From: Alphaproteobacteria bacterium
Lineage (GTDB): Bacteria > Pseudomonadota > Alphaproteobacteria > BOG-932 > Roseiterribacteraceae
Assembly: GCA_903970575.1 (NCBI GenBank)
Contig: CAJCJC010000278.1
Span: 1 to 10,495, forward strand
Length of the DNA: 10,495 nt
Direction of reading: 5' to 3'
The notes beneath the pieces are model-generated. The model searched no databases. It saw nothing but the letters and a program-made list of their open reading frames with translations, and was not told the DNA's origin. The stretch's first letter is position 1; the number at the start of each line of letters is the position of its first letter. The translations under genes and the position numbers were made by a program. Below are positions 1 to 6,526 of this stretch, piece after piece.

Positions 1-47
1 CCGATAAGACCCTTCGGACGGCTACGCCGCCCTGCGGGCCTCATCGG
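1..47. repeat. Imperfect palindrome at the left edge (possible REP remnant)
   Basis: Bases 1-11 (CCGATAAGACC) pair with 37-47 (GGCCTCATCGG) with two mismatches, and the interior is rich in GGC/GCC. The composition resembles degenerate alphaproteobacterial intergenic palindromes of the 'CCTTCGAGACGGC...GCGGG' type, which is a resemblance from memory. It lies just upstream of the truncated end of the first, decayed array copy and may mark the recombination edge. The window starts here, so a larger element could be cut off. Bases 48-82 show nothing recognisable. Confidence 0.3.
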
Positions 48-82
48 CTGGAGCCGCTCATACACCACGCCCGGGAACACGA

Positions 83-368
83 CCCATCACGGAGGCCGAG
101 GCTGCACAGCCCCCAGTTGGATGACCGTCGCGCGGACGGGCGTAAAATCATGGTCCGCCTTTGAACGGGGCGCTCTTACCTGGTCGTTAGGCACAGACCC
201 CAAGACTGGCGCGTATCGCATGCATCCTTACGTTCCCCTCAAGGTGGCGGGTGGGCGCCGCAACGCGTCTCACTGTTCACGCTGCCGGCCGATACGCCGA
301 TTCCTGTGGTCGCCCGGCGGGCGGCCGAGGTGGTGAGCGACGCCGCCAAGCTTCAGCCGCAGTCGTAA
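83..368 (+). pseudogene. Decayed, 5'-truncated copy of the 150-aa array gene
   Basis: From about base 83 the sequence matches the intact neighbours from roughly codon 56 (ITEAEA) to the stop at 366-368, but the first third of the gene is missing. Two single-base losses break the frame. One is near 105-110, in the Ala-Ala-Ser-Pro stretch. The other is just after the Lys codon at 241-243, where intact copies read AAG-GGT-GGT and this one reads AAG-GTG. Between them, from 121, the reading TVARTGVKSWSAFERG is clean; after the second, the frame WAPQRV...KLQPQS is restored one base out. The spacer to the next gene (369-434) is the same as in the intact copies, so this is a real former member of the tandem array. 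It is unlikely to make a functional protein. Confidence 0.85.
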
Positions 369-434
369 TGGCGCGTTATCCGGCTAAGCAGGCTTGTTTG
401 GATGGAATTTGGATTCTGACCGGGACGCTCGCTG

Positions 435-887
435 ATGAACATTAGACCATATCTTCGGAAAAGCATTGTCTACATACCAACATCACGTCTAATTCCTGGC
501 AGTTTTTACCGTCAAACCGAGCCCGTCCAGGTGGCGCCGGCAACTGACATCTCCGCCTTGACTGACGCCTTTGAGCGAGCAATCGCAATCGGCAATCCAT
601 CCATCACCGAGGCCGAGGCTGCTGCATCCCCGAGTTGGGTGACCGTCGCCCGGACGGGCGTAAAATCCCGGTCCGCCTTCGAACGGGGAACGCTGACCTG
701 GTCGGTAAACATCGATCCCAAAACGGGCGAGTACCGCATGCATCCTTACGTTCCCCTCAAGGGTGGTGGGTGGGCGCCGGAACGCGTCTCACTGTTCACG
801 CTGCCGGCCGATACGCCGATTCCTGAGGTCGCCCGGTGCGCAGCCGAGGTGGTGAGCAACGCCGCTAAGCTTCAGTCTCAGTCGTAA
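435..887 (+). CDS. Unknown 150-aa protein, tandem paralogue 1
   Basis: I do not recognise this family. It encodes a 150-residue protein beginning MNIRPYLRKS with no signal peptide, membrane segment or cysteine-rich motif, so it is probably cytosolic. Visible features are a conserved N-terminal block (residues 1-25), a predicted helical, Ala/Glu-rich stretch (about 36-66), a basic and aromatic middle (TVARTGVKSRSAFERG, 70-85), a DPKTGEYRMHPYVPLKGGGW block (94-113) and a C-terminal helix (about 128-147) ending in a Gln/Ser tail. Homology to the two copies downstream, which have the same length and no indels, fixes the start at 435. No strong Shine-Dalgarno is seen, only GGGA some distance upstream. 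This copy is distinguished by VNIDPKTGE where the others read LGTDPKTGA. The array context would fit an immunity-type or other small accessory protein, but that is only a guess. Confidence 0.8.
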   Translation: MNIRPYLRKSIVYIPTSRLIPGSFYRQTEPVQVAPATDISALTDAFERAIAIGNPSITEAEAAASPSWVTVARTGVKSRSAFERGTLTWSVNIDPKTGEYRMHPYVPLKGGGWAPERVSLFTLPADTPIPEVARCAAEVVSNAAKLQSQS

Positions 888-954
888 TGGCGCGTCATCC
901 GGCTAAGCAGGCTTGTTTTGGATGGAATTTGGATTCTGATCGGGACGCTTGCTG

Positions 955-1407
955 ATGAACATTAGACCATATCTTCGGAAAAGCATTGTCTACATACCAA
1001 CATCACGTCTAATTCCTGGCAGCTTTTACATCCAGAGCGAGCCCGTCCAGGTGGCGCCAGCAGCCGATATCGCCGCGTTGACTGACGCCTTTGAGCGAGC
1101 AATTGGAATCGGCAATCCGTCCATTACCGAGGCCGAGGCTGCTACATCCCCAACTTGGATGACCGTCGCTAGGACGGGCGTAAGATCCTGGCGGGCTTTC
1201 GAACGGGGAACGCTGACCTGGTCGTTAGGCACAGACCCCAAGACTGGTGCGTACCGCATGCGTCCCTATGTTCCACTCAAAGGTGGCGGGTGGATCCCGG
1301 ATCACATCCAGATATTTACGCTGCCGGCTGATACCCCGATTCCCGAAATTGCCCGGCGCGCAGCCGAGGTGGTGAGCAACGCCGCTAAGCTTCAGTCTCA
1401 GTCGTAA
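955..1407 (+). CDS. Unknown 150-aa protein, tandem paralogue 2
   Basis: Second intact member of the array, 150 codons with the same start MNIRPYLRKS. An in-frame TTG at 949 could add two residues, but the ATG at 955 matches the other copies. Over the first 70 or so bases it is almost identical to paralogue 1, and so is its C-terminal SNAAKLQSQS end. It differs in the middle and near residues 113-121, where WAPERVSLF of paralogue 1 becomes WIPDHIQIF, and it reads YIQSEPVQ instead of YRQTEPVQ at about 25-32. The middle LGTDPKTGAYRMRPYV block matches paralogue 3 instead. The most divergent surface patch of the family is thus in this copy. Function unknown. Confidence 0.8.
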   Translation: MNIRPYLRKSIVYIPTSRLIPGSFYIQSEPVQVAPAADIAALTDAFERAIGIGNPSITEAEAATSPTWMTVARTGVRSWRAFERGTLTWSLGTDPKTGAYRMRPYVPLKGGGWIPDHIQIFTLPADTPIPEIARRAAEVVSNAAKLQSQS

Positions 1408-1473
1408 AGGCGCGTCATCCGTCTAAGCAGGCTTGTTTGGATGGAATTGGGATGCGGACATGGACGCTCATCG

Positions 1474-1926
1474 ATGAACATTAGCCCATATCTTCGGAAA
1501 GGCATGGTTTATATACCGACATCACGGCTAATCCCGGGCAGCTATTACCGGCAGACCGAGCCTGTCCAGGTAGCGCCGGCATCTGATATCACGGCCTTAA
1601 GTGAAGCCATTGAGCGAGCGATAGCGATCGGCAATCCGTTCATCACCGAGGCCGAGGCTGCTGCATCCCCCAGTTGGATGACCGTCGCTCGGACAGGCGT
1701 AAAATCCTGGTCCGCCTTCGAACGGGGAGCACTCACTTGGTCGTTAGGCACAGATCCCAAGACTGGTGCGTATCGCATGCGTCCCTATGTTGCCCTAAAG
1801 GGTGGCGGGTGGGCGCCGGAACGCGTCTTACTGTTTACGCTACCGGCCGATACGCCGATTCCTGAGGTCGCCCGGCGCGCGGCCGAGGTGGTGAGTGACG
1901 CCGCCAAGCTTCAGTCTCAGTCGTGA
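1474..1926 (+). CDS. Unknown 150-aa protein, tandem paralogue 3
   Basis: Third intact copy, 150 codons, beginning MNISPYLRKG. The frame is open back to an ATG at 1441, but those extra 11 codons lie in the spacer and have no counterpart in the other copies, so 1474 is preferred. Its N-terminal DNA carries about ten changes relative to the almost identical N-termini of paralogues 1 and 2, many of them silent, so it is the older or outgroup copy there. It keeps the family's WAPERV and FTLPADTPIPEVARRAAEVV blocks and ends in a TGA instead of TAA. The repeat unit stops at its end, making it the last copy of the array. It faces the convergent catabolic cluster across a palindrome at 1952-2032. Function unknown. 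Confidence 0.8.
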   Translation: MNISPYLRKGMVYIPTSRLIPGSYYRQTEPVQVAPASDITALSEAIERAIAIGNPFITEAEAAASPSWMTVARTGVKSWSAFERGALTWSLGTDPKTGAYRMRPYVALKGGGWAPERVLLFTLPADTPIPEVARRAAEVVSDAAKLQSQS

Positions 1927-1951
1927 GGACGCGCCATGCGATGCGAATTTG

Positions 1952-2032
1952 CCGTTATTGCGAGCGAAGCGCGGCAATCCAGCCTGCCGGCGCTTTGGAT
2001 TCTGGATTGCTTCGCGCCGCTCACAATGACGG
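1952..2032. repeat. REP-like 31-bp inverted repeat of the 'CATTGCGAG' class; possible bidirectional terminator
   Basis: The left arm (1952-1982, starting CCGTTATTGCGAGCG) and right arm (2002-2032, ending CGCTCACAATGACGG) are inverted copies with a few mismatches around a 19-base loop. The CCGTCATTGCGAG...GCAATCCAG consensus is a well-known dispersed intergenic palindrome in alphaproteobacteria such as Rhodopseudomonas and Bradyrhizobium. Sitting between the converging array and GGT-like gene, its transcript would fold into a strong hairpin from either strand, so it may end transcription both ways or block antisense read-through. There is no long T-run, so classical intrinsic termination is not certain. 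Confidence 0.8.
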
Positions 2033-2063
2033 AATTTTAGAAAGGCAAAATCCAAGACCCTTG

Positions 2064-2077
2064 GCGTAATATTACGC
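2064..2077. repeat. Perfect 14-bp palindrome overlapping the GGT-like stop codon
   Basis: GCGTAATATTACGC is self-complementary over all 14 bases and includes the TAA stop (2072-2074 on the minus strand) of the GGT-like gene. It has no loop, so it is a poor RNA hairpin. As DNA it has the form of a dimeric-protein binding site, but its position at a gene end argues against an operator for that gene. It may be chance. Confidence 0.5.
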
Positions 2078-3550
2078 GACGCCGGACCATGTGTGGCGGC
2101 GCCAGTCCGACACCGCTATCGGGATGTCGCCAACCCGGCCGGCGCAGACGACGGCGCCGAAGCGCGTGTCGCCGTCGGGAAGCGGACGGACGCGATGCCC
2201 GAGGGTTTTCAGGCGGGCCGCGCCGGGATGGCTCTCCTCGACCAAAAGCGCGCCGTTCTCGCTGCGCCAGCGCGGCTTGGCGATCGCCTGGGCGAGGTCG
2301 ACGCCGTCGCGTAGGATCGCGGCGGTCACCTGCAGCAATGTCTGCACCTGCCCGTCCGCGCCTGGCGTGGCGAGCCCGATCGAGTCGGCGCCGCGCATCA
2401 GCAGCGCCGGCGCCAGGGTGTGCACAGGCCGCTTGCCGGGCGCGGCCGCATTCGGGCCATCGGTGAAACCGCCGGCGCGATTATTCAGGGTGACGCCGCA
2501 TGCCGGTACGTAAACGCAGGAGCCGAAATCGTCGAACACGCTGACCAGGGAGGAGATCGTAAGCCCGGCCCGGTCGCCGACGGCGACGCCGGCCGTGTGA
2601 AGATAGGCGCGCGGGCCGCCACGCAGCCCGGCGCGGGTGAAATCCACCGAAAGATTTTCGGATAGCAGCTTTTCGCCTTCGCCGACGCGGGCGCGAAAGG
2701 CGAAGGCCGCCTCGGTCAGCTCGACGCCCACATGGTCGCCGAGCCCTTCGGGAAGTGGGCCAAGCCCATCCAAGGCCGACAGCGCCATGCTGAGCAGCAC
2801 GCCTTGGGCCATCGGCGGCTGGGTCGCCACGGTGACATCGCCCATGCGCGTTAGGATCGGGGCGCGAATTTCCGTGCGGTGCGCCGCGAAATCCGCCGGG
2901 CTCAGCGCGCCACCGAGGCCCAGCACGGTTTGGCCGATCGAAGCGGCCGCTTCGCCTTCATAAAAGCTTCGCGCGCCCTCCCGCCCGATGGTTTCGAGCA
3001 GATCGGCGAGTGCGTTCTGAATGAATAATTGACCGGGCGACAGGCTGAGCAGGCTCCACGGCGCCGCCCCGCCGCGCAGCAGGCGTTGACGCTGCGCGTC
3101 GACCGTGGCGGCCAGCGCGCCGGTGACGGGAACGCCGCCCCGGGCGATGCGGATCGCGGGTTCCAGGCACCGGGCCAGGGATGCCTTACCCCACCGATCC
3201 GACAGGCGGCCCCAGCCGTCGACGATGCCCGGAACGGTGATGCTGTTCGGCCCGTCGGCCGCGGCGTGCGACAACGCCATGGGCGCCGCGCCGGATGCGT
3301 TGATCGCGACCGGATCGCCTCCGATGGAATGGACCAGCGCGAACATATCGCCGCCCAGGCCGCAGGCGTCCGGCGCGACGACGCAAAGCACGGCCTGCGC
3401 GGCGATGGCCGCGTCCGCCGCCGACCCGCCGCTTTGCAGCAATTCCTGGCCCGCCGCCACCGCCAGCGGATGGGCGGCGGATACGGCGCCGGCGAGCCCA
3501 TGCAGCACCGGGCGAATCTGGGAGGAATAGGATTCCCGTATCAGTTCCAA
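2072..3550 (-). CDS. Gamma-glutamyltranspeptidase-like Ntn hydrolase
   Basis: 492 residues, shorter than typical GGT (about 530-580) and without a signal peptide, so probably cytoplasmic. GGT enzymes cut themselves before a catalytic Thr and then hydrolyse or transfer gamma-glutamyl groups. The N-terminal signature is clear: AAHPLAVAAG (25-34), SGGSAADAAIAAQ (40-52) and GLGGDMFA (64-71). The small-subunit region has FGSCVYVPACGVTLNNRAGG (342-361). By alignment from memory, the nucleophile is Thr319 in HTAGVAV, where classical enzymes read TTHxSV, so the second Thr and the His are lost. The usual PLSSMSP binding loop appears as PVHTLAP (375-381) and GSPGG as ATPGA (394-398). Substrate preference has therefore probably changed. 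The start is TTG at 3550, with a GAAGGG Shine-Dalgarno (3560-3565) nine bases away. It is the last gene of the hyuA-hyuB-P450 operon, 26 bp after the P450 stop. Confidence 0.85.
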   Translation of the reverse strand: MELIRESYSSQIRPVLHGLAGAVSAAHPLAVAAGQELLQSGGSAADAAIAAQAVLCVVAPDACGLGGDMFALVHSIGGDPVAINASGAAPMALSHAAADGPNSITVPGIVDGWGRLSDRWGKASLARCLEPAIRIARGGVPVTGALAATVDAQRQRLLRGGAAPWSLLSLSPGQLFIQNALADLLETIGREGARSFYEGEAAASIGQTVLGLGGALSPADFAAHRTEIRAPILTRMGDVTVATQPPMAQGVLLSMALSALDGLGPLPEGLGDHVGVELTEAAFAFRARVGEGEKLLSENLSVDFTRAGLRGGPRAYLHTAGVAVGDRAGLTISSLVSVFDDFGSCVYVPACGVTLNNRAGGFTDGPNAAAPGKRPVHTLAPALLMRGADSIGLATPGADGQVQTLLQVTAAILRDGVDLAQAIAKPRWRSENGALLVEESHPGAARLKTLGHRVRPLPDGDTRFGAVVCAGRVGDIPIAVSDWRRHTWSGVA

Positions 3551-3559
3551 TTCTTGGCG

Positions 3560-3565
3560 CCCTTC
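3560..3565 (-). promoter_or_regulatory. Ribosome binding site supporting the TTG start of the GGT-like gene
   Basis: On the minus strand GAAGGG lies nine bases before the TTG at 3550, in the 26-bp gap after the P450 stop. No ATG that would keep the N-terminal GGT motif lies in frame nearby, so this site decides for the TTG start. Confidence 0.5.
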
Positions 3566-3576
3566 ACCGGAGTCTC

Positions 3577-4758
3577 TCAGTTCATCGCGATCGGCAATTG
3601 GGTGAGACCGCGCAATCCTGGGTTGAGCCTGAGCGCCGACGGCCCGGCGGAGTCCAGCGTTTTGACCTTCGTCGCCAGCGACTGGAAGAACACCTCGCCC
3701 TCCAGCCGCGCCATCATCTGGGCGACGCAGCCATGAATGCCGGCGCCGTAACCGATCTGTCCGGTCAATTTACGGCGAATGTCGAACCGGTCGGGGTCGT
3801 CCCAGCGGGCAGGGTCGCGTCCGGCGGAGCCGACCAGCACCAGTACTTTTTCATGCTTGCCGATGTCCGATCCGGCGAATTCGACGGCGCGCAAGGTGGT
3901 GCGGAACAGGCTCTGGCTGGAGGAATCGTAACGCGTCGCCTCCTCGAACGCGGCGCGGGCCAAGGATGGGTCGTCACGCAGCAGGCGCCATTGATCGGGA
4001 TGATCGATGAGGCAGCGCAAAGCAAGACCGATCGAATCGATGGTGGTGTCCACGCCCGCCGACAGCAGGGAGCGGACCAGTAGCGTCGCCTCCTCGGCGG
4101 TGATCTCGCCCGTATCGGCGGCTGCATGGATCGAGGCCCCGAGACCCACCGGCGTCAGGGCGTCGCGCGCGCAATGGGCCAGAATCCAGTCGCCCACGGC
4201 CGGCGCCTGGAGCATCAGCTCCTCATGCCAGGGCGTGCTCGGCCCAAAGGCGCCGAAGACCATCGCGCCATAGGTGAGCAGGTTTTCCCGCACGTCTTTC
4301 GCCAAGCCGACCGCGTCGGGGAAGACGGTCAGGGGAAAGGGCTGTACCAAATCGGGAATGGCGTCGAGCGTCCCGCGCACCAGCGCCCGGTCGATCAAGC
4401 TGTCCGCCACCTGCTGAAAGCCGTGACGCATGCCGCGAACGGCCATCGCCGACACCACCCGCATCAGCACGGCCCTGGTCCTGGTGTGCAACGGGGGATC
4501 GGCCTCGAGGATGATGCTGGGCGGACGCCAGGGCGGCGTGGTGAAGTAGTTCGCCAACCCGCCGCCGCCGGCGTTGCTGAAGATTTCCCAGTCGGTCAGT
4601 ACGGCGCGCACCTGCTCGTAATGCGACACCACCCAGATTCCGTAGCGGTCAAGCCAGACGATCGGCCCGAGCGCCCGAAGCTCGGCATAGCGCGGGTAGG
4701 GATCGGCGCGGAATTCTGGTGAGAATGGGTCAAGGTCCGAGGTGACGCGGCTTGTCAT
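3577..4758 (-). CDS. Cytochrome P450, CYP199-like
   Basis: A 393-residue soluble bacterial P450 monooxygenase, expected to receive electrons from a ferredoxin and reductase not encoded here. Signatures: I-helix oxygen-activation motif SAGVDTT (233-239), K-helix ExxR at E273-R276, and heme loop GYGAGIHGC with the thiolate ligand Cys344. The blocks WRPPSIILEADPPLHTRTRA (77-96) and LLVRSLLSAG (226-235) strongly recall CYP199A enzymes of Rhodopseudomonas, which oxidise para-substituted benzoic acids (comparison from memory). In the B-C loop, where CYP199A has an Arg and Ser that hold the benzoate carboxylate, this protein reads SNAGGGGLANYF (61-72), so the substrate is probably not a simple benzoate. 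The ATG at 4758 overlaps the hyuB stop (ATGA), pointing to translational coupling. An upstream in-frame start at 4821 would add 21 residues inside hyuB and is unlikely. Confidence 0.93.
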   Translation of the reverse strand: MTSRVTSDLDPFSPEFRADPYPRYAELRALGPIVWLDRYGIWVVSHYEQVRAVLTDWEIFSNAGGGGLANYFTTPPWRPPSIILEADPPLHTRTRAVLMRVVSAMAVRGMRHGFQQVADSLIDRALVRGTLDAIPDLVQPFPLTVFPDAVGLAKDVRENLLTYGAMVFGAFGPSTPWHEELMLQAPAVGDWILAHCARDALTPVGLGASIHAAADTGEITAEEATLLVRSLLSAGVDTTIDSIGLALRCLIDHPDQWRLLRDDPSLARAAFEEATRYDSSSQSLFRTTLRAVEFAGSDIGKHEKVLVLVGSAGRDPARWDDPDRFDIRRKLTGQIGYGAGIHGCVAQMMARLEGEVFFQSLATKVKTLDSAGPSALRLNPGLRGLTQLPIAMN

Positions 4759-6512
4759 GGGACGGTCGCCGCCATCCGTGCGGCGCGCAGTTCCAGGCGC
4801 AGCCTTTCGGTCGCGGCCCAATCGATGGCGAGGTCGGCGCCCGGCTGGATCACCACGCCATAGGCCGCGCTTGCGTGGGCGGGTGTGATTTTTTCGTCGA
4901 GCAAATCCTCCAGCACCAAAGCCGGGTCCCGGTCCAGCGCGTCGCCATAACCGCCGCCGCCGGCCATTTCATGGCGGAAGACGTCGTCGCGTCGCAGCGT
5001 CACCGGCGCGACCGGCAAGGAGGGCAGGGATCGTTCGCCGTTGCCCGGATTGATCAGATTGCGCGACCGCGCCCCCGGCTCGCCGCCGAACAGCCCATGC
5101 GGCGGATACAGGTTTTTGTCCGAACGCACGCCGAAATAGACGTCATCGACCAGCACCCGGTATTCCCGCGTCAACCCGACGCCGCCCCGGAACCGGCCCG
5201 GGCCGCCTGTATCCGCGAGGAAACCGTATTTCTCGATCCGGATCGGATAATCCGCCTCGATGGTTTCGATCGGCACATTCGCCTGGTTCGAGGCCATGTG
5301 CGGCACGCCTTCCTGCCCGTCATGCGCCGAGGTCGCGCCCCAGGTTCCCATGATGCATTCGGAGAAGACAAAGTTTTGGCCCTCGTTGCGGCCGCCAAAG
5401 CTGGGCAAGGTCGATCCGCCCGTGCCGTCCGCGGCCACCCGGTCGGGCACGGCCTTGGCCAGCGCGCCGAACACGCAATCGACGATGCGATAGCCGGTGA
5501 TGCCCCGCGCGCCGCACGGGGCTGGATAGAGCGCGTTGACCAGCGTGCCAGGGGGCGCGACGACGTGGATGGGGCGCGAGAAGCCGTGGCAGTTCGGCGC
5601 GTCGAGCGGCATGATCGAGCGCAAAGCGGCGTAGACGTTGGATTTGCAGAACGAGAGCGGCGCGTTGATTCCGCCCCTGACCTGCGGCGCGGTCCCGGTC
5701 CAGTCCGCCGTCACCTCCGACCCGGCGACGATCAGTTTGAGCTTCAGCGTGATGACTTCGGGGTTTTCGCCCAGCCCGTCGATATGATCGGTGAATTCAT
5801 AGACACCGTCCGGAATCTCGCTGAAGGCCGCGCGGGCCAGAGTTTCGGCGTAATCCTGCAAGGCGTCGCCATAGCGTGCGATTTTATCCGCGCCATACCG
5901 GCCGAGCAGCGCCTGAAAGCCCTGTTCGCCGGCGCGGCAGGCCGCCATCTGCGCCTTGAGGTCGCCCAGCACCTGATCGGGCATGCGCACATTGGTCGCG
6001 ATGATGGTGAACAAGGTTTCGTTCTCGACGCCGCCGTCGAACAGTTTCAGGAACGGCAGTCTCAGCCCCTCCTGGTGAATCTCGGTCGCGCCGATGGAAT
6101 TGCTGCCGGGCACCAGCCCGCCGACATCGACATGATGCGCCAGCGTCGTCGCCCAACCGCACAGCGCGCCCGCGTGGAAGATCGGTTTGATGATATAGAT
6201 GTCGGGCAGATGCTGGCCGCTGGCGGCGTAGGGATCGTTGCCGATGAAGACGTCGCCGGGCGCGATTCGCCCCTGATACTGGGCGATCAGATGGCGCATG
6301 GCGTCATAGAAACTGCCCAGATGCATCGGCGTGGTGAGCCCCTGGGCCAGGGTCTGGCCGTCCCGGTCGCACAAAGCCGTCGAATAATCCATCGCGTCGC
6401 GCACGATGGGCGAATGCGCCGTCCGCATCAGGATCAACGCCATCTCGTCGGCGATGGCGTCGAATCCGTTCTTGAGCACCTCAAGCAGGATCGGGTCCAG
6501 ATCAGCGTCCAT
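4755..6512 (-). CDS. hyuB: Hydantoinase/oxoprolinase subunit B (HyuB family)
   Basis: 585 residues, normal for the family. HyuB pairs with HyuA to make ATP-dependent N-methylhydantoinase or 5-oxoprolinase; relatives form acetone and acetophenone carboxylases. Family hallmarks are the N-terminal DPILLEVLKNGFDAIADEM (6-24), MRTAHSPIVRD (29-39), GDVFIGNDPY (86-95), HHVDVGG (126-132, a likely metal-binding His/Asp cluster), the Gly-rich GGPGRFRGGVGL (436-447) and GGGGYGD (518-524) near the end. The ATG at 6512 lies 14 bp after the hyuA stop with a weak GGGG ahead of it. The adjacent hyuA in the same order supports a heteromeric enzyme. Whether the substrate is a hydantoin, 5-oxoproline, another lactam or a ketone cannot be read from the sequence. 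Confidence 0.95.
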   Translation of the reverse strand: MDADLDPILLEVLKNGFDAIADEMALILMRTAHSPIVRDAMDYSTALCDRDGQTLAQGLTTPMHLGSFYDAMRHLIAQYQGRIAPGDVFIGNDPYAASGQHLPDIYIIKPIFHAGALCGWATTLAHHVDVGGLVPGSNSIGATEIHQEGLRLPFLKLFDGGVENETLFTIIATNVRMPDQVLGDLKAQMAACRAGEQGFQALLGRYGADKIARYGDALQDYAETLARAAFSEIPDGVYEFTDHIDGLGENPEVITLKLKLIVAGSEVTADWTGTAPQVRGGINAPLSFCKSNVYAALRSIMPLDAPNCHGFSRPIHVVAPPGTLVNALYPAPCGARGITGYRIVDCVFGALAKAVPDRVAADGTGGSTLPSFGGRNEGQNFVFSECIMGTWGATSAHDGQEGVPHMASNQANVPIETIEADYPIRIEKYGFLADTGGPGRFRGGVGLTREYRVLVDDVYFGVRSDKNLYPPHGLFGGEPGARSRNLINPGNGERSLPSLPVAPVTLRRDDVFRHEMAGGGGYGDALDRDPALVLEDLLDEKITPAHASAAYGVVIQPGADLAIDWAATERLRLELRAARMAATVP

Positions 6513-6526
6513 CGCGGTTACCCCGG

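Larger units (their letters stand above)
83..1926 (+). repeat. Tandem array of a ~520-bp unit (gene plus spacer), 3 intact copies + 1 decayed
   Basis: Start codons at 435, 955 and 1474 give periods of 520 and 519 bp. The spacers 369-434, 888-954 and 1408-1473 are 66, 67 and 66 bp and nearly the same, containing shared words such as CTAAGCAGGCTTGTTT and GGATGGAATT. The repeated unit is therefore gene plus spacer, as expected of unequal crossing-over between direct repeats. The array ends right after the stop of the last copy: bases 1927-1950 no longer follow the spacer sequence. No transposase or integrase is visible in or beside it. The array looks less GC-rich than the catabolic cluster to its right, hinting at a different origin. 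Confidence 0.9.

Noticed and set aside
1441..1473. Upstream ATG extending array paralogue 3 by 11 residues
   Set aside because: The extra codons lie in the conserved spacer and have no equivalent in the other copies, which start at the MNI ATG.
369..1473. CRISPR-like regular spacing of repeats
   Set aside because: The repeated units are 520-bp gene plus spacer blocks, not short repeats with unique spacers, and no cas genes are present.
1840..2055. 71-aa minus-strand frame with 'RHCERREAIQ'
   Set aside because: This peptide is the translation of the REP-like palindrome, a frequent false gene call.
2067..2075. TAATATTAC, the nonanucleotide of geminivirus-type rolling-circle origins
   Set aside because: It lies inside a loop-less palindrome at a gene end with no Rep gene or stem-loop context, so it is most likely coincidence.
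3029..3736. 235-codon + strand frame crossing the GGT/P450 boundary
   Set aside because: Antisense shadow of two well-supported minus-strand genes with no recognisable domains.
4759..4821. Upstream start for the P450 (adds 21 residues)
   Set aside because: It would overlap hyuB by over 60 bp with an Arg-rich tail atypical of the family. The ATG at 4758 gives the classic ATGA coupling.
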